From assembly GCA_037176725.1 (NCBI GenBank), contig JAZBRS010000020.1:86684001-86748000 (forward strand): a stretch of DNA of 64,000 bases, in the 5' to 3' direction. How positions within the stretch are numbered: the stretch's first letter is position 1; each line of letters opens with the position of its first letter. The notes under the pieces were generated by a model that did no database searches, was not told where the DNA came from, and saw only the letters and a program-made list of their open reading frames with translations. Below are positions 1-10,869 of the stretch, piece by piece. Both the position numbers and the translations under genes were made by a program. This stretch comes from Posidonia oceanica. Taxonomy: Eukaryota > Streptophyta > Magnoliopsida > Alismatales > Posidoniaceae.

Positions 1-402
1 CCAATTCTCGGACGTGTCGGGGGTGCCTAACACCTTCCCCGCACGTAACAGGAGTCCTTGCCCAGTCTTTTGGCCCGCAATGACCATGTTGCCCTTATCC
101 TAGGCATGAGTCATATCATTTGCATGCATTTGCATTTGTTTTCCTTTGCATTGCATCCTTTGCTTGGTTTTGCATGTTAACTCACGCATTACCCTGATTT
201 TCCTTGTCTCCCGATAATAGATACGGTGGCGACTCTGAATTGTCTTATCTTCTTCCCTTCTTATCTTTTCTCCTCTGTTTTAAGTGTTTTCGAGTTGTGC
301 CTTCCTCCTCGGACATAGCCGCTTATAGTGAGCCTGATTCCGATCGGTGCACGCAAGCTTTTGGTAGTGTGCATGGACGATCTGAACACCGGGATTACTA
401 CA
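1..402 (+). mobile_element. 3' end of a Tat/Ogre-type LTR (element H)
   Basis: This is the right-hand end of a plus-strand LTR, finishing in GGATTACTACA at 392-402. The same block, with the phrases GGTGCCTAACACCTTCCCCG and GTAACAGGAGTCCTTGCCC, recurs at the 3' end of the LTRs of elements A, D, C (reverse) and E (reverse). No primer-binding site follows position 402, so this is the outer edge of a 3' LTR or a solo LTR whose body lies left of the window. The sequence from 403 on belongs to the LTR of a minus-strand element, so H appears to have inserted into that LTR. The open frame at 204-410 has no family support. Confidence 0.75.
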
Positions 403-2420
403 AGGACTAAAGCTAAAGAAAAACTAAAATATTTCGAACTACAGCCAGACTAAGATGCAATAAAAATAAATAACAGAAGATAAACGTAATGTAATAAAGT
501 TTAATTCAAAAATTAAATAAAACTTAAACTACAGCTGGACCTAAATGTAATAAAAATAACTTAAAAGAACTAAATGCAATGCATGGTAAACTTGATAAGT
601 TAAAAAAAAATAACTTAAAACCTAAACTAATGGGAATATTAAAATGCAGATGCTACAGTGGTGGCTGCCTGTCGCCGGGGAAGAAGGTCTGGAACAGCGG
701 AGGAGGCAGTGGAGCTGCATGGGCGGCGCTTGGGGAGATCCAGCGTGGTCCGGCGGAGCTCGGGGGGCATCTAGGCGGCGTGGCGAGGAGTAGAGCAGTG
801 CGACAGGGACAGCCTGGTGCGCACGGAGCGCGTTGCACCAGCGAGCGCCGCCGAGGAAGAGGCCAACTCCGGCGAGGTGCTGCCGGCGGCACAGGGCACA
901 AAACACGAAAAAAAATATGGGGATGAAGAAGGGAGCGAGGCGGATCTAGGGGAAGAGTTGCTTACCTGTTTCGCACGCTGGGGTGGCCGGATGACCTCGT
1001 GGAAGTTCTGTGGTTTTTCTTGTTTTTTCTTCTCTTTGTCTGTGGCTCTCGCTGGCGATGGCCCTTGCAGGTGGACTCGTGGGTGGCTCTTGGAGGTGGT
1101 GAGTGGTGGATGAAGGCCATGGAGAGGGGCTGGCCGGAGGAGGAGGGTTGTCAGCTCTTGGCTTTTAGGTTTTTTCTTTCTCTCTCCTCTGTTTCTCTTC
1201 TTCTTCTCTTTTGGTCTCCTCTTTTTTTTTTTGGTTCCACCTTTTTTCTTCATTTTTTTTCTCTCCTAGGCTTGCTAGGGTTTTATATCACTGAAGAGGC
1301 GATGAGGGCGATTGGATGAGGGTCAGATGGAGGCAATGGGATTAGGATTTGGTTTTTTTAAATGGGGATGGGATTAGGGTTTGGTTGGGATTTTTTGTTT
1401 TGATTTTAATTATTTTAGGTTTGAATGAGTTTTAATTTAGATTAGTTTAAATGGATTTGGTTGTTGATTGTTTAAATTGATTTTAATCTTAATTAAATTC
1501 CAGTTGAAATGGACTTTGTTTTTTAAATGGGTTTTAGGGTTTTAAAATGGAGTTTGGGGTTTAGTTTATTTTTTTAATGAGTTTGGATGTGTTTTAACTT
1601 TAGTTGGTTTTAAATTTAAATGAGTTTTGATTTGTTTAAGTGGGTTTTGACTTTAATTGTTAAATTCAAGTTGGTTTTAATTTTTAATTAGGTTTAAAGA
1701 TGGGCTTCGCATTTTAAGTGGGCTTGGGGTTTTGATTGGATTCAATCGGGTTGTAATTGTGATTTAAACTTGCATGGATTAGATTTAGGGTTTAGGGTTT
1801 TAAGTTTTTAGGGTCTTGATTAGGGCTTTTTTAGGGTCTTGATTAGGGTTTGTTGATTTTAGGGTTTAGGGTTTGTTGATTTAATGTGGAAAAAGGAAAA
1901 GAAAGAAAGAAAGAAAGAAAGAAGGAAAGAAAGAAAGAAAGGAAGGGAGAAAAAAAGAAAAAAAGGAAGGGAAGAAAAGAAATTGAAGATCAAATAACAT
2001 GGGATAAAGTAAAATAGAATAAAATAAAGGAGAATGAGTGGAGAGGAGCAAGAATGAGGTGGGCCCATTGGAGAGCAAGAAAAGAAGAAAGAAAGAGAGG
2101 AAAAGAAGGAGAAAGAGAAGGGGGATAAAGAGGAGAGAGAAAAGGATAATGAGGAGAGATAGAAAGGATAATGACCTGAATTGGAGGAATTTTGTGTGAG
2201 TGTGTGACCTAGGGTTTGACCTAGGGTTTAACCTAGGGTTTTCTAGGGTTTTAAATGGGATTTTTGAAGGGTTTTGGGATGGTTTAAGGTTTGGATTTTA
2301 GGATTGTTTTACCTAGGTTTTCTAGGTTTTTTTTGGGTTAAAGAAAGGATGGGTTTTTCTAGGATTTTTGGATGGTTTTTTGGGTTAGAAAATGGGTGTC
2401 GTTCTAGGTTTAGGAGTGGT

Positions 2421-2697
2421 TTTTTTTTTTTTTTTTGGACACCAAAGCCAAGTAAGCTTACAGTGACAAAGAGAAGAACAAGTATAGAACAAGGGAGTGT
2501 CTTACGAGGGAGAAGAAGGTTAAGAGAAGAGGGAATTAAATTGAGGGTATTTGTGAAGGAACAAACATGCGAGCATTTAGATCCCTTACTTTTGCTAATA
2601 GATACGAAGTTACCACCCAATGTTAAAGGTTGAAGAGTATCCATGCGAGCATTTAGATCCCTTACTTTTGCTAATAGATACGAAGTTACCACCCAAT
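2421..2697 (-). mobile_element. Retroposed cDNA with poly(A) and 13-bp target duplication
   Basis: A 277-bp insert inside the C LTR begins on the plus strand with 16 T residues (2421-2436), which is a poly(A) tail on the minus strand. It is flanked by GTTTAGGAGTGGT at 2408-2420 and again at 2698-2710. Removing the insert and one copy restores LTR-like sequence. A poly(A) tail plus a target duplication of this length is the signature of L1-type target-primed retroposition, so it is a processed transcript fragment or SINE-like copy. Its 5' part holds two copies of a 75-bp unit, starting at 2567 and 2642. I do not recognise the source transcript. Confidence 0.75.
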
Positions 2698-2734
2698 GTT
2701 TAGGAGTGGTTGTGGTTGTGGGTTTGAATGGGAT

Positions 2735-2860
2735 GTGACCTAGGGTTTCTAAGGTTTTGGTTGTAGGGTTTTAGGGTTTTGGGTGTTGGGTTTAGGGTTT
2801 AGGGTTTTAGGGTTTAGGGTTTAGGGTTTAGTGCTTAGGGTTTTGGGTGTTGAGTTTGAG
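2735..2860. repeat. Telomere-like TTTAGGG-rich tract
   Basis: Short runs of TTTAGGG mixed with variants (TTTTAGGG, TTTTGGG) lie at the start of the C LTR. TTTAGGG is the usual plant telomere unit, but the arrangement is degenerate. Similar CCTAAACC/CCTAGGTT tracts open the other LTRs (2210-2290, 13740-13880, 16640-16830, 20860-20970, 55440-55700, 61480-61740), so this is an LTR compartment rather than a healed chromosome end. Confidence 0.65.
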
Positions 2861-3164
2861 TCCACCAGAGAAGAGCCACTAATGTAGGAGTCAAAATGGG
2901 GTATCTACAGAATGTACATAATGGAACGCCAGGCGTGCGAAACCGAGAAAATGATCCTGGGCCGCGCACTACTGCGGGTGCCATCCAAAGCGTACAGGCT
3001 GTGAAAGCCTGTGGGTGCCGAGGATGTTACCTTAAGCCGCGATGTTCGTGTAATGATGAAATGTAGTACTAGGACTGACTCTACAGAGGGATACAAGGAA
3101 GCTATATGTTGTCATGCAATGCGATGCTAATGCCATGCAACAAAATGCTATTAAACTACGATGA

Positions 3165-4070
3165 ATGGTGATAAGTTAACGGACTTATCGACAAATAGTT
3201 AGGGCTATCAGCCCGCTGAGGAGTTGACGGACAAATCATCGGATAGTTGGGGCTATTGACCTGTTGAGGAGTTATCGGACTCATCACCGGATAGTTGGGG
3301 CTATCAGCTCGATGGATGGTGACAGGCCAACGAGTCTATCAGGCAAGAGGGGTGATTACAAGTGGGATAACTTGCAACCACAAATGCAACGGGAATACCA
3401 TACCCGAAGCTGTGGCAGAGGTCTGGAGACGCTCCTGTAACAGTTGGGGATGTCAGCCCAAATGCAGATGGAAATGAGATACCATGGGGTAGCTAAATAA
3501 AGATGCCCTTGGTATCAGGGATGATACCAGGGGATAGCCGAAGCACCCATGGCATCAAAATGCAAGGTGGAGACAAAACTAACGAGCTTGTCAGCCGAGT
3601 AGTTAGGGCTACCAGCCCGAATGCAGTGAGATGGATGTAAGGGCTCACCGTGCAAAGTGCAATGACAGTGGGGAATGCAATGGAATAATGCAAATGCAAG
3701 GTGATAAGTTAACGGACCTACTACCGAATAGTTAGGGATATCAGCCCAATGAGATGCACGGGGGGTGATACCATAGGGCAGCAAAAAAGATGCCCCTGGT
3801 ATCAGAGATGATACCAGGGGACAATCGAAGCACCCCTGGCATCGAAATGCAAGGATGGATGGATGGATGATAAGTTAACGGACCTATCACCGAATAGTTA
3901 AGGATATCAGCCTAGATGCAATGCGGATATGCGGGATGACATTTTAACGAGCGTCAACCAAGCAGTTAGGGCTACCAGGCCGATGCAGAGGAATGCAGAA
4001 TGATAGGTTAACGGACCCATCATCGAGCAGTTAGGGCAGCCAGCCCGATGCATGCTATTGCAGAATGATG
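3165..4070 (-). repeat. GATAAG hairpin repeat region, element C (3' part)
   Basis: Irregular repeats of about 45-70 bp contain dyads such as GATAAGTTAACGGACTTATC on the plus strand, which reads GATAAGTCCGTTAACTTATC in the element's sense. Each is followed by a phrase like CGAGCAGTTAGGG and CAGCC. The region is interspersed with ATACCAGGGG/CACCCCTGG dyads at about 3515-3560 and 3795-3840. The same array exists in element A (28240-30720) in sense orientation. Spacers vary in length and sequence, and no associated genes are present, so this is not a CRISPR array. Confidence 0.8.
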
Positions 4071-4659
4071 CAAAGATAAAACATGGAACCCATCGTGGTA
4101 GGCGTGCAATGGTCTCATCGTGGGCATGCAATGCAAGATCACGGGGTGACAAACAATGGACATGCCAGTCATCACGAACCTACCCAACGCGATGGGTGGC
4201 AAAATTTGAAAAGCACGGAGCCTCTGAGCGAGGCAGGCAAAAGTGCTCGTCCTTGGCTCCGATTTTCGAAAACAGGGAGAAGGGAAGATAAAAGTATATT
4301 ACAGCATGCATGTTTTGGTGGCTTTGGACTCAAAAGCAGCTGTGCCATGAGGGTGCTTCTGCATTTTCTGACTCAGGAGACTCGATCCTCAAGCGACGCC
4401 ATGCCGAGTTGTGGTCGGTGGCTCTCTTTGACCTCCTAGTATAACTGCACATACGCCCTAATTGGCTTGGGTATTCTTTGACCTCCTGATATCAGGGTGT
4501 AGAGGTGCCTCAAGTGGGATCTCGCTGATGGGGAAGAGTCCCTACACCTCAATCAAGTGCTCATTCTAAACTCGGGATGAGGCCTTAGCTTTGCAGAGTA
4601 TAGCCTTTGGCTACAGGGTAGCAGAAGCATTGGATGTAGCTTCTTAGCCTTCATCTCAA

Positions 4660-5260
4660 TTCCTCGGGGACCAGCTACCACTTTTAACGCTCACAGAATA
4701 GATTTTTCTTTTCCCCTCATGAGTGACTGGAGTTGCATCTAGCCTGCCAAAGGGGGTAAAGTTGTCTACATAGGGTATTGGAGCATGCTGCTTCGCTCGG
4801 AGGGTGGGGCCAGGTCCTCCTAATAATGCATCTCGCGTAGTTGGCAATGCGGTGCTTGAAGTTGATTGCTGAGGGGGCTTCAATGCTCGTCCAAGTCACT
4901 CCTCTCATGAGTGCCTTCTTTCTTCAACTTCTTTCTGCATTTGTTCTTTAATGCTCAGCATGCATATCATGTTATCATTTTTTTGCTCACACGATCTCTG
5001 TTCTTTGGATATGCATGACTTCGCCCACTTGGGGTAGCTGTCCCAGGTGAGGCATTGAGAGTTCGGCTGATCGGCATATACCTTCAGCCTCTGCAATGTG
5101 TAGACAACCAATGGCTATGCTCTGCTCTGCTTTGGTCCTCTCCATGTCTGGTGGACTCTCTTGATTAGGTGGATCTCGCTTTGGGAGCTTTGAGCTCCGC
5201 AAGTCAAGCTGTTCTGCTCTCAGTCTCACTCTGTATCCACATGCAAGAGTTGGTGCTGCT
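4660..5260 (-). pseudogene. Degenerate coding-like stretch shared with element A
   Basis: Several minus-strand frames here (4656-4883, 4905-5111, 4987-5229) match, with frameshifts, the plus-strand stretch 28740-29357 in element A. Shared peptides include RSCEQKN, KEVEERR and GKRKIYSVSVKSG. Conservation of peptide-like sequence between two diverged copies suggests a decayed second ORF between gag and the 3' LTR, in the position where element E carries its DUF7745-like ORF. I do not recognise the family and see no catalytic motif. Confidence 0.35.
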
Positions 5261-5344
5261 CGAGTGAGTCCTGCCCGAGATTGTCACTACTTGACATCCT
5301 CTAGGCGCTACTGCTTGTTTGTCCAAAGCCGGGTTTCTGATTTA

Positions 5345-5450
5345 TACAAATGTTTATGGGTTTTGTATTTTTTAGAAAGGGAAGGGACAAACATGTTTAT
5401 GGGTTTTGTATTTTTTAGAAAGGGAAGGGACAAACATGTTTTTGGGTTTT
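5345..5450. repeat. Two-copy tandem repeat in element C
   Basis: A unit of about 54 bp containing GGGTTTTGTATTTTTTAGAA and ACAAACATGTTT occurs twice in a row. The corresponding part of element A (28610-28680) has a single related copy on the opposite strand, so the duplication is private to C. Confidence 0.7.
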
Positions 5451-5659
5451 TGCATTGGTTTTGTATTTTTATGGTTTTTCGTTTAGGAAAACATAAAAAG
5501 GGAAAACCAGCAAAAAGGCGAAGAAAATATTTTTACTGTTTTTTATTTTCTTGATTTTTTTTGCTTTAGTGCTTTACAAGAAATGATATGTACATGCAGT
5601 AAATGACAATGCATGATGACAAATATGTGCAAGATGATTGATATGCTTGCAAGGTAATT

Positions 5660-5880
5660 GATACGTGCAAGGTGATAAGTTGACGGACCTATCGCCAGAT
5701 AGTTAGGGCTATCAGCTCGATGATGATAGGTTAATGGACCTATTGCCGATTAGTTAGGGGTATCAGCCCGAATGATAAATTGACGGACTTATCACCGAGC
5801 AGTTAGGGGTGCTGGCCTGGATGATAAATTGACAGACTTATCGTCGAGCAGTTAGGGGTGCCGGCCTGGTGTAGAATGCA
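5660..5880 (-). repeat. GATAAG hairpin repeats, element C (gag-proximal part)
   Basis: Four or more units of about 45-50 bp have the form GATAAgTTGACGGACTTATC followed by a GAGCAGTTAGGGGTGC phrase. They lie immediately downstream (in element sense) of the gag exon and are separated from the main array by the degenerate ORF. Element A has the same two-block arrangement, at 28240-28390 and 29810-30720. Confidence 0.75.
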
Positions 5881-6031
5881 TGTAGGAGAACACAAAAAAA
5901 CAAAAATGCATGTTTTTAGGTTTTTGCTGTTTTTATGCTTTTTATGATTTTCTGACAAGGCAAGAAAACGCAAAAAACAAAACAAAACAAAAGATAGTGC
6001 AGGAAACAAAAGAGAGGTAAGAGAGACTTAC

Positions 6032-8627
6032 CTGTCAGCAACCTCGGGAGGGAGGTGCTGGGTCCGTTCCTACGCTGTTGATGCTGTCGGCGAGATCTGC
6101 TGTTGGCAGTGCAGGGAGCACTAGGGCTGCTAATGCTGGAGGAGAAGCTAACATGGATGGCGTTGTGACCGGGCTTGCTGTCGATTCTGCCGCTGCACTT
6201 GCGAGCATCCCTTGGATGAGCTAGGGAAAGGAAAAGGAGATTGCGCTGATCGGATTGGAAGGATCCACCAGGGCGGAGTTGGACTCAGAGAAGACTAGGG
6301 TGAGAGAGAAGACCCCCGAGGTTTCGGCATCTTTGAAGCCGGTATGCTCGGAAGAGAAAGGGTCGGCTACACTAGGGTGTGCGAGTGCAAGTGCAGGTGT
6401 ATGTGTAGCCTCCTGTGTGTTGATGACAATGACCGCATTGTCAATCAAATCCTGGACGACATTCCAAAGGGTAAAGCATTTGTTCGTCGAGTGTCCTCCA
6501 GCTCGATGAAACTTGCAAAACAGATTCGTCTTGTACCATGACGGAAGAGGATTCGGTGGTGGATGAATCTCCAGGAGCTCTAGGAGCGATGCAACTTGGG
6601 GCAAGATGGTGGTTAGCGATTCAGGCAGTGGTGTGAACTCGCTTTTCTTGCGGCGGGGTCGCCTTTCCCTTGGTTACCGTCCTTGCCGAGCTGGTGCGAC
6701 GTGATGCACTGGCTCGATGGTGGCAGTGTGTGCGGTGTGTGCAGAACTAGGTGCAAGATCTAGCGGAAGAGGGTCTGGCTGACTCACTGCAAAGGCAGGC
6801 TCTTCGGGAGGGTCAGCACATGCGTCGGTGCGTTGCTCGGAGCAGTCGGAAGGGGAGTTGCTGTTGTTGTTGCTGCTGCGGCGATTGCTGGTGTTGTTGG
6901 CCTGCCTTGCCAAAGCAAAAAGTGCGGGGAAATGCCCACTTCGCAGTGAGCTCTCCACGCAGGCACCAGCCCTAATCAGTGATGCATGACTAGTGATGTG
7001 CTGAATGCAAAGCAAAGTCCCAGTCGCTGGCAGTGCCCCTTTGACGATCATCTCGATAGAATCCTCCTTGGAGGGTCTATCTCTGACCTGGGCAGTTGTG
7101 GAGTGCTAGCGACCGACATACTCCCCGAATGGCTCTTGGGGCCTCTACCGGATGGCGACAAGATCTGCCCACTTGGGGATCAAGTCGAGGTTGAACGAAT
7201 ACTGCTCAAGGAAAGCTTGAGAAAGATCAGTCCAAGTCCGAACCGCAGCCATGTCAAGGAAATGAACCACTTGAGCGTGGGGCCAGTCAAACTATTCTGA
7301 AACTAGCAGATAAGGAGCCTTTCATCAGCCTGCAGTTGAGCAAGGTCCCCGCAGTATGCCTTTAGATGGGAGATGGGGCAGCCTCTACCATTATATTTAT
7401 TGAAGACCGGGATGCAGAACTTTGAAGGTAGTGCGGCCTTTAGAAAGTAGCAGAGGTTGCGAAATTGGTAGGGCTGGCAGTCCGTGCCTTGCACTTTATG
7501 AAATGCTTCTTCTAGATTATCCAACTTGGTGAGGAAGGCATCTGAAGCTGCTGCTGGCGATGGTTGTGCAGCAGAGGTAGGGACAACGTATGTTGTACGG
7601 GTCGCGCGAAAGCGCTCGTCTGGATCCACCATCACGCCACCTGGTGTCGTAGCGTGAGGGCCAGCATACCCATGCGAGGGTGTAAAGTGCGGTGCTATGT
7701 ATGCAGGGATCTGAACCTGATGCTAGGGAGATGGATAGATAGTATGCTGTGCAGTGTAAGGTGCAGTGCGGGGGAACAGCAGCTGTTGCACTGGCACGGC
7801 GCCGGGCAACGGGCCTAAGGGTTGCTGTGCTCCTGCCAATCCAAAAGACTGGCCACCAAAGGAAGGAGTTGCATGCTGTGCAAAGTGTTGTGCGACACAG
7901 GAGGCAGATAAAGTGCTCGTATCATTGGAGCCATGAGGAGCTAGGGCGATGACGAGGGCTGAAGTGCAGAGTGGTGAGCCTGTAGAGCTATAGCGGGCTG
8001 CACTGGAACCTCAGGGGTCAGACGGGAAGAGTGGGCCATAGTCGGGTCGAGTGCGAGAGACATGCTTCGCAGCCTATCGGCCTTAGCCAATAAGCACTGT
8101 GCTTGCAAGGCAGGGAACTCATCGACCGACGGGCTGGGACACAAAGGAGTGTCCGCCAAAGGGGGCATGGAAACCAAGGAAACAATAGGAGTGGATCCTA
8201 CACAAGAGGCAGCCACAGAATGCTAGATTCCCGAGATGGGAAGGCCCTCGGATGGAACAGAAGGCAACGCTCCTAGAGCCCGAGTGGCTGTCACCGCGGT
8301 TGACTCGGCGACAAGCTCCACGTCGAGTGGGGTCGACCCTTATTCCAAGTAGAGGGGTTGGGAAGTCTCTTGCACAAGCAGTGGAGAAGAGGCAGGGGAC
8401 GTCAAAGCAGGGGAAGGAGAGACCGAAGTGGGCATCTCCCTTGACACCAAAGAGGAAGAGGGCTCGCCGGTATGCTGGGCCATAATGGACAGTGAGCGAG
8501 TGCGAACAAGTCTGCGACTAAAGGCAGGGACACAAGACCTAAGGCGAGCTATTGTCGGAGGCGACAAATAGCTCAAAGACAGAGAGGAGGGATGCTCGAG
8601 ATCCTGGCTGAAGGAACTCACACCTAC
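6032..8627 (-). pseudogene. gag: gag pseudogene of element C
   Basis: Gag is the structural protein that packages retrotransposon RNA into virus-like particles. The predicted start is the ATG at 8483 (peptide MAQHTGEP), aligned with MAQHTSEP in element A. The conserved gag core lies at 7303-7635 (YQFRNLCYF, ALPSKF, GRGCPISHLKAY). A zinc-knuckle-like C-x2-H-x4-H-x4-C lies at 6476-6517 (CKFHRAGGHSTNKC), as in the Tat lineage. The frame is broken by many stops and frameshifts. The region is bracketed on the minus strand by TTTTGCAG|GTAGGT (near 8628) and CTGACAG|GTAAGT (near 6031), matching the sites around gag in element A. No protease follows. Confidence 0.75.
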
Positions 8628-9654
8628 CTGCAAAACCAATAAATGCGTTAGAGGTTGGATGCAAAAAGAGTTATTAGGGGTGGCATGAATGGTATGCATG
8701 CAGATGAATGCCATAATATGTGCTCTCTTACCATGCATGTCCTGAGTAGATGACCTACTAGGATGCACTCATGAGTAATGGGTTTAGACAGACTCCAGGT
8801 CAGAAAAGAGTGGGTCCCTGTCTAAATCCTGGTCATAAGCTCAGGTAGTGACGGAGTGGTGCGTTGGTGGCCTTGACCCTGCCAGAAGCATGGGTGGTAC
8901 CCTCCACTAGCACTGACACTACCCCTGACAAGGGGGGACATACCGACTGACTTGCGTCATGCCAAAGCATTGGGGCAAGAGGCCGGGATCGTCCTTCGCA
9001 GACTGTGGGTAGACTCAGATGAGAAGAATGCATGCTTTCTAGAATGATGATTCATGCGAATGCATTAGAGTGTTTTACTTGCGTTTTATTTAACCATAGG
9101 GGGAAAATTGCAAGTTTTGGCTCTAGTTGTGCTTAGATGTTATTGCTTGGCTTTATTGTTGCTTTTAAATTAAGCCAGAGGGGAGCAAGCATGTTTCTAC
9201 TATCCTAACATGTAAAAGCATGAAGGGGAGAGAAACAAGAAGTCATGGCATGCAAGCAATCATACAGCAAGGCAAAAAGCATGGGCATGACATGTGCAAG
9301 TGTAGTGGACATGATAGTGAAGAGAAAACACTGATCATATCAAAAAGCAGGTATGCATGGCATGTGCATGTGTAGTGGCATAGTATTTGTGTGAAACAAA
9401 ACATTTACCACTCAAAAGGCATCCATAGTGCGCCAAGCATGTATTTAGGCATGTAGTGCAAGAAAATAAAGCAATGCAAGCAAACATAGCATCATGCAAG
9501 AGATAAAGCAAGTAATAAACAGGCAAGCAAGCAAACAAGCAAGGCATGCAAAAGCACAAGGCAAGCGAAGATGCAAAATGCAAGCGGGCAATAAAGCCAA
9601 AGCGAAAGCCAGAGCCTGGAATCCCTAGTGGAGTATCTGCTGGAGATTCTGATC

Positions 9655-9672
9655 TCCCCAGCAGAGTCGCCA
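9655..9672 (-). promoter_or_regulatory. Primer-binding site of element C
   Basis: On the minus strand the sequence TGGCGACTCTGCTGGGGA begins one base inside the LTR end. It is the site where a host tRNA 3' end would prime first-strand synthesis. Its close match to the element A site and to the site described for Ogre-type elements points to tRNA-Arg. It fixes the 5' LTR boundary at 9674. Confidence 0.85.
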
Positions 9673-10279
9673 CTGTAGTAATCCTGAAATATCGAATCGT
9701 CCATGCACGATGCCAAAGCTCGCGTTCACCGATCGACATTAGGTTCACTATATGCGGCTGAATCCGAGGAAGGAAACTCAACTTGGTTACGCTGGCAGAA
9801 AAGGAAAAAGAAAAGATAAGACAAATCAGAGTCGCCACTATGTCTATTAAATTGGGAGACAAGGAAAACTAGGGGAAACATGATAAATCATGCTAAAAAA
9901 GAAAGAAAGAAAGAATGCAAATGCAATGCAAATGTGACTTGTGCCTAGGATAAGGGCAGTATGATCATTGTGAGCCAAGAGATAGGATAAGGGCTCCTGT
10001 TACACACGGGGAAGGTGTTAGGCACCCCTGATATGTCCGAGAATCAATCTTTCTAGGCTTAACTTGCTCGCATATGCTGAAAGATGCATGCTTAATGTGC
10101 CTAAGTGCCATGAATGCCTAAATAAATGCTCAACGGTATGCTCTAAGTGTAAAAATGCGTGCAAGGAATTAAACATGCAATCTATGTGCTCAGTAGCGCT
10201 GCTAGTGTTCCAAACAGGCAAGCCCTGGTTTGTGAGAACTCCAAGGCAGTAAGCATCATCACCCGAATGCAAATGTAGG

Positions 10280-10560
10280 CGATAAAACAAAACAGCGGTG
10301 AAAGCATGCAATGCAAGCGACATGCAAAGGAAAGCAAAAGCAGGGGCGAAAAACTATACAATGCAAATGACATGCAAAGGAAAACGAAAGTTGGTGCGGA
10401 AAACGATGCAATGCAAGCAATATGCAAAAGAAAAGAAAAGTTGGTGCAGAAAATGATGCAATGCAAGTGGTATGCAAAAGAAAACAAAAGCTGGTGCGGA
10501 AAATAGTGCAATGCAAGCGGTATGCAAAAGAAAACAAAAGCTGGTGCGACAAGGCCTAAT
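10280..10560 (-). repeat. GTTTTC minisatellite in the C LTR
   Basis: About five units of ~55 bp contain GATGCAATGCAAG, TATGCAAAAGAAAA and AAAAGCTGGTGCGGAAAA. In sense orientation each unit reads TTTTCCGCACCAGC...TGCATTGCATC. The related shorter unit at the same relative place in the A and E LTRs makes this a shared LTR compartment with family-specific unit length. Confidence 0.75.
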
Positions 10561-10869
10561 CTACATGTACGAGAAAACAGATCTCGAAAACAATGCATGC
10601 AATGCAAATGATATGGCAATGAGTGCTATGCAGTGATTTAGATGGGCTTATCCTAAGGATCTGAGGCCTGATCTGAGATAACTTTAGTTAGAATGAAAGA
10701 TCGTTCAACCAGGAAGACCAGGATAGCTAGATCGTGAAGATCCAACGGTCCGATCAAAAGTTATTCAGGTTTCAAGTTAGATGGCTCAAGGGCTAGAAAA
10801 GTGGGCTAAGCAGGGGTCTATGTGCAATGTATGGTGTCTTACATGTTAGGAGACTAACAATGCCTAAAT

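Larger units (their letters stand above)
403..2909 (-). mobile_element. Truncated 3' LTR of element C
   Basis: On the minus strand this LTR starts TGTAGATACCCCATTTTGAC at 2909. It then runs through CCTAAACCC-rich sequence, purine/pyrimidine-biased tracts, a GC-rich exon-like stretch (about 650-1270 on the plus strand) and a TGCAA/TTAAA-rich stretch, before being cut at 403 by element H. The order of compartments matches the 5' LTR of C (9674-13929) and the LTR of E. A splice-donor-like site, AACAG|GTAAG on the minus strand, lies at 961-970. A short retroposed sequence sits inside at 2421-2697. Open frames here (579-1319, 1859-2078) are low-complexity or GC-rich and I do not treat them as genes. 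Confidence 0.7.
2910..9673 (-). mobile_element. Internal region of element C (gag-only, pol-less)
   Basis: The minus-strand interior, read from its primer site at 9672 towards 2910, carries a gag remnant (8627-6032), a hairpin-repeat region, a second degenerate coding-like stretch (about 5260-4660) and another long hairpin-repeat region. It is homologous along most of its length to the interior of element A. No protease, reverse transcriptase, RNase H or integrase motif is visible on either strand. The interior ends abruptly at 2910, at sequence matching A near 31090. The last ~1.1 kb present in A, including the polypurine tract, is therefore missing in C. Stretches between the named parts are AT-rich and noncoding. 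Confidence 0.7.

Noticed and set aside
2735..2860. Interstitial telomere or healed chromosome end
   Set aside because: The repeat is degenerate, short, and occurs at the same place in several LTRs.
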